From Labyrinthula sp. Ha (lineage: Eukaryota > Sar > Bigyra > Labyrinthulida > Labyrinthulaceae): DNA of 64,000 nt. Positions 61,527 through 64,000 of the stretch are shown here, piece by piece (positions within the stretch are counted from its first letter, which is position 1; every line of letters begins with the position of its first letter). The notes under the pieces were generated by a model. It was not told the origin of the DNA and did no database searches. It saw nothing but the letters and a program-made list of their open reading frames with translations. The translations under genes were made by a program, and so were the position numbers. The stretch covers positions 2,356,001 through 2,420,000 of the forward strand of contig JAALGZ010000001.1 in assembly GCA_015227615.1 (NCBI GenBank), written 5' to 3'.

Positions 61527-61557
61527 ACGGTACTCTCTCCAGATTTCGAAGGCTGTT

Positions 61558-63097
61558 TTAGTTTCGTGCCTTGAAGAAACTGGAAATAGTTTTTTGGGCT
61601 TTGACGGGTTGTGTTTTCTTTGTAATTTTACAACTATTGTCAAGAACACATTTTTCGTCTTCCATCTCTAAAAAATAATATAACAAGAGCAAACTACTTT
61701 TGTCTAGGAGCAGACTGATACCTATATGATCACTAAAGTCCGGCGGTGTATAAATAAAACCATGTCCTTTTGCCCGAAACTGCTTAAATAAAACTTTCTT
61801 ATTCTCGTTTCTAAGCCCTCCTCCTTCAACACTTGCTTCCTGCACTTAGGTTAATGAAAAAGCTTACTTTATAATTGCCTCCTGATGTTGCACAGCACAA
61901 GCCTTCATTATGGGAAAACCGCTTACAAGATCCACAAGGGCAGGACATATGCCAATCTGTTTTACTTTTCAATATATTTACGACTAAATCCTCACTTAGA
62001 ATAAAGTAGTCTATTCTCGAACCAATATTGCTGAAACGCTTATTTTCACTTTGATTCCAACATGTGAAACGGAAATCCATCTGAGGAAACTTTTCTCTCA
62101 AGGGTTCTTTCATATTATTCTTCATCATGCCATCCTAGTATTAAAAAAAATATCAAACTACCTTCATTATGTTGAATATATGTGGATTGGTTAACATCTT
62201 CCCAAGGTCATCTGATAAGCCTTTCCAAAAAAAATCTGGAAAGTTTAAACCCTCCAGAAGGGAAAGAAGATGACGTATATCATGAACCATTGCTACATCA
62301 ATGTCCTCAGCATTCTTAAACATGTAGTCATATTGTGTCATAGCTTCTTCACGAGTAAATTGTAAACGTCCAACTGCTTTGCTTTTTCCGTTCCATTTGA
62401 TTTTTAACCTATACTTAGTTCTTCCAGAGGAAGTTTTTACTCGTGAGACAAGCAAATTTTCTCCATTTAAGAGTATCTTTTTCAACCGGCTCCAAAAAAT
62501 ACAAATATTTTTCACTTCTTTACAACTATAAACAGTTTTGCTCTTCTGCAAATCCTCTAAACGAAGGAGTCTGTTTGAATAGTGTCGATCCAACTTATGC
62601 AGAGTTAAGTTCATATCTCCACACAAAATAACTTCCTTTCCAGTCTTTGTTCTCCAATGATTGATAGAACTCCATAATCCATTAAAAAAATTAACCCTCA
62701 TATCCTCATTCCTAAGCGGGGCGTAAATGTTGAACAAAATGAAGGAGGAATGTTCTGTCAAAATGCACCTTCCAAACCTGTTCAGCTGCTTGTACTCTTC
62801 TATAAAAGGTTCATTACAAGCCCGTATCGTAAGTCCTTTTCTTGCGTAAGTTGTTACACCTTGAAATCCGTTTGTTTCAGAATCCGTGTTGAAACCCCAA
62901 AAGGATTCGTAACCGTTTAAAAGCGAAATCGATCGTCCGAAGTTTTCCAGTTTTCTTTGGGATATTTTTGCCTCTTGAATACAGAAAATATCTGCATTGT
63001 GTTTGTTTAGAAAGTCTTCGATGGATAAACCCATGTATTTCTTAATCTTTTCCACAGTTGGCCACCATCCTGCAACGTTCCAACTAGCAATTTGCAT
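61558..63097 (-). CDS. APE2-like AP endonuclease / 3' exonuclease with PIP box (three or four exons)
   Basis: Exons 63097-62162, 62134-61868, 61839-61698 and 61667-61558 give 484 residues if the last, in-frame intron is real. An exonuclease III-family enzyme that cuts at abasic sites and trims damaged 3' ends. Catalytic residues are in place: N7 (SWNVAG), E42 (QEAK), D161 and N163 (GDMNLT), TCWN (336-339), GSRIDY (350-355) and D438-H439 (FSDH). The C terminus ends QKTISSFFKARN, a PCNA-binding PIP box (QxxIxxFF), as in APE2; the Zf-GRF finger of animal and plant APE2 is missing. Two unusual inserts are seen: about 100 residues after GDMN, as in other APE2 proteins, and a Cys-rich segment CPCGSCKRFSHNEGLCC (377-393) between GSRIDY and SDH. 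Divergent from the right-edge gene. Confidence 0.85.
61668..61697 (-). other. Probable 30-nt in-frame intron of the APE2-like gene
   Basis: Starts GTAGTTTGCTC, ends ATTTTTTAG, T-rich, and a multiple of three without a stop. If retained it would place S-S-L-L-L-L-Y-Y-F-L in an otherwise hydrophilic tail. Its first eight bases equal those of the intron at 62135-62161. Confidence 0.65.
61840..61867 (-). other. 28-nt intron of the APE2-like gene
   Basis: Phase 0, starts GTAAGC, ends AAGTGCAG. The AG five bases earlier (23 nt) gives the wrong frame. Needed to reach the catalytic SDH motif. Confidence 0.85.
62135..62161 (-). other. 27-nt intron of the APE2-like gene
   Basis: Phase 0, starts GTAGTTTG, ends AATACTAG. 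Needed to join NIMK to DGMMKNN and the TCWN/GSRIDY block. It is the shortest intron seen here. Confidence 0.85.
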
Positions 63098-63146
63098 CGA
63101 GTATTATTAGAGTGTTGATGGTGCATTACCGTGAGTTATGTAGGAA
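63098..63146. promoter_or_regulatory. Very short divergent intergenic region
   Basis: Only 49 bp separate the APE2-like ATG from the ATG of the right-edge gene, so the two must share a promoter or overlap in their 5' ends. No C(N)GTTAA site; TTACCGTGAG is the nearest resemblance. Confidence 0.4.
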
Positions 63147-64000
63147 ATGAAAAATGACATGTTTTCTCAAATGATCAGGAAGGTTTTACCAAAAAAGCAC
63201 ACTGCTAAACCTGCTGGCTGGAATCAAGGATTCTCTGAAGCCATTCGAAAAATGATGGAAGCAGATACAATTGAAGAAGGATATAGAGCTATTCATCCTT
63301 ACGAGAAAGCAATATTTAAGAACTTTTCTGGCGACTTAAATTTGAACGAATACAACCGAACTCTAGTAGACCTTGTCATGTTCTGGAAATGCTTGCTCAA
63401 AATATTGCACAACAAAGAGCTTCCTAATCTCATTCAGAAAAAGTATTTAGAATACATTTCTGCAATTCTGTCAAAGGAAGAGTTTCTAATTTTTTTCGTA
63501 AAAGTAGAACAGCATAACGATGAATCATATGATCATGAGAAATTTTCTTTTTACCTGCAGTATCTCGAACTTTTATCGGAAAGTTTAAAGATGCTCTCTC
63601 CGGAACATCTGGTGACAACATCAGATAACATCTCCTTTATTGTGAGATTTGGTGCTCAGGTGTCAGTTGCATTGTTTGTTCATTTACGTTCAGCAAAAGA
63701 GCAAATTGAGGGAGTTCTAAGGAGTTCATCTCATTCTTTTTCTCGGTCAAGAATAAGTGGGTCATTTGTAAAGCCTACAGGTGTTTTTGATAAGACCAAA
63801 ACCTTTTGTGTTTCTACTCATTTCTTTTCTTTGGTCAGGGGAACTGGAAGTTCACATCAACATCAAAGACTGGAGAAGGTAAATGAAGAAGTAACTTCGT
63901 ATATGAAGACTGAGCAGTCGTATATTCCTTTTTGGATAAGAACGAAACGAACGTTTTTCATTCTATTCTTCGAATGCTTTTTTGATCATATCTTACTTGT
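63147..64000 (+). CDS. Unrecognised protein, possibly truncated by the window edge
   Basis: From ATG 63147 the frame is open to the window edge (284 codons). The protein is mainly helical and soluble in its first 200 residues (GWNQGFSEAIRKMMEADTI, EGYRAIHPYEKAIFKNF, LVDLVMFWKCLLKILHNKEL). I do not recognise a family. The frame contains a T-rich stretch at 63808-63838 with the size and ends of the local introns (31 nt, GTGTTTC ... GGTCAG). If it is spliced, the protein continues F-D-K-T-K-T-F-W-E-L-E-V-H-I-N-I-K-D-W-R-R and stops at 63880-63882, giving 234 residues; if not, it runs on off the edge. The spliced tail looks more protein-like to me, but this is not settled. Confidence 0.65.
   Translation, partial: MKNDMFSQMIRKVLPKKHTAKPAGWNQGFSEAIRKMMEADTIEEGYRAIHPYEKAIFKNFSGDLNLNEYNRTLVDLVMFWKCLLKILHNKELPNLIQKKYLEYISAILSKEEFLIFFVKVEQHNDESYDHEKFSFYLQYLELLSESLKMLSPEHLVTTSDNISFIVRFGAQVSVALFVHLRSAKEQIEGVLRSSSHSFSRSRISGSFVKPTGVFDKTKTFCVSTHFFSLVRGTGSSHQHQRLEKVNEEVTSYMKTEQSYIPFWIRTKRTFFILFFECFFDHILL
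63808..63838 (+). other. Candidate 31-nt intron in the right-edge gene
   Basis: T-rich, GT...AG and the same length as confirmed local introns. Its donor GTGTTT differs from the GTA- donors of the others. Its use would change the frame and end the gene shortly after. Confidence 0.4.

Noticed and set aside
62490-62515. GTGAAA...TTTGGAG segment in APE2 exon 1 as a further intron
   Set aside because: Its 26-nt removal would break the reading frame, which is otherwise continuous.

Overview
This is AT-rich nuclear DNA from a flagellated, apparently meiotic protist that uses the standard genetic code. Flagella are implied by an axonemal inner-arm dynein light chain (p28/DNALI1) gene and meiosis by an MSH4 gene. 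The introns are extraordinarily small: seven are required to keep known proteins in frame, two more are likely, and all are 27-31 nt. I cannot place the organism from sequence alone. A weak pointer to stramenopiles comes from a bZIP-like protein whose basic region resembles oomycete M96-type proteins.

Layout. 1-4.5 kb: gene-poor DNA with a decayed Tc1/mariner-like DNA transposon (about 0.98-2.72 kb). 4.5-5.6 kb: TFIIE-beta. 6.03-9.72 kb: a broken Ty1/copia LTR retrotransposon with 93-bp LTRs and a 5-bp target duplication. 9.7-15 kb: no recognisable genes. 15-24.5 kb: a compact gene island with a copper P-type ATPase, p28, an ankyrin-repeat protein, a DGAT2-family acyltransferase with a large membrane extension, a four-TM protein and an HBS1-like GTPase; converging genes lie 12-115 bp apart. 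24.5-32.8 kb: gene-free. 32.8-34 kb: an unrecognised two-exon gene. 34.33-49.66 kb: a giant near-identical inverted repeat (arms about 4.97 kb, spacer 5.38 kb), each arm carrying one copy of a bZIP-like gene. 49.8-51.3 kb: a three-exon lysophospholipid acyltransferase. 51.4-57.8 kb: gene-free. 57.8-64 kb: a second compact island with a Nudix protein, MSH4, an APE2-like endonuclease and a gene running off the right edge.

The genes are mostly independent housekeeping functions: transcription initiation, copper transport, ribosome rescue, glycerolipid synthesis, DNA repair and meiosis, and flagellar motility. Six of them share a C(N)GTTAA motif within about 35 nt upstream of their ATG. The points most worth following up are the minute introns with their apparent AG-skipping rule, the large palindrome with hairpin-forming DNA in its spacer, a metallothionein-like Cys cluster inside the copper ATPase, and the DGAT2 with an added multi-pass membrane region.
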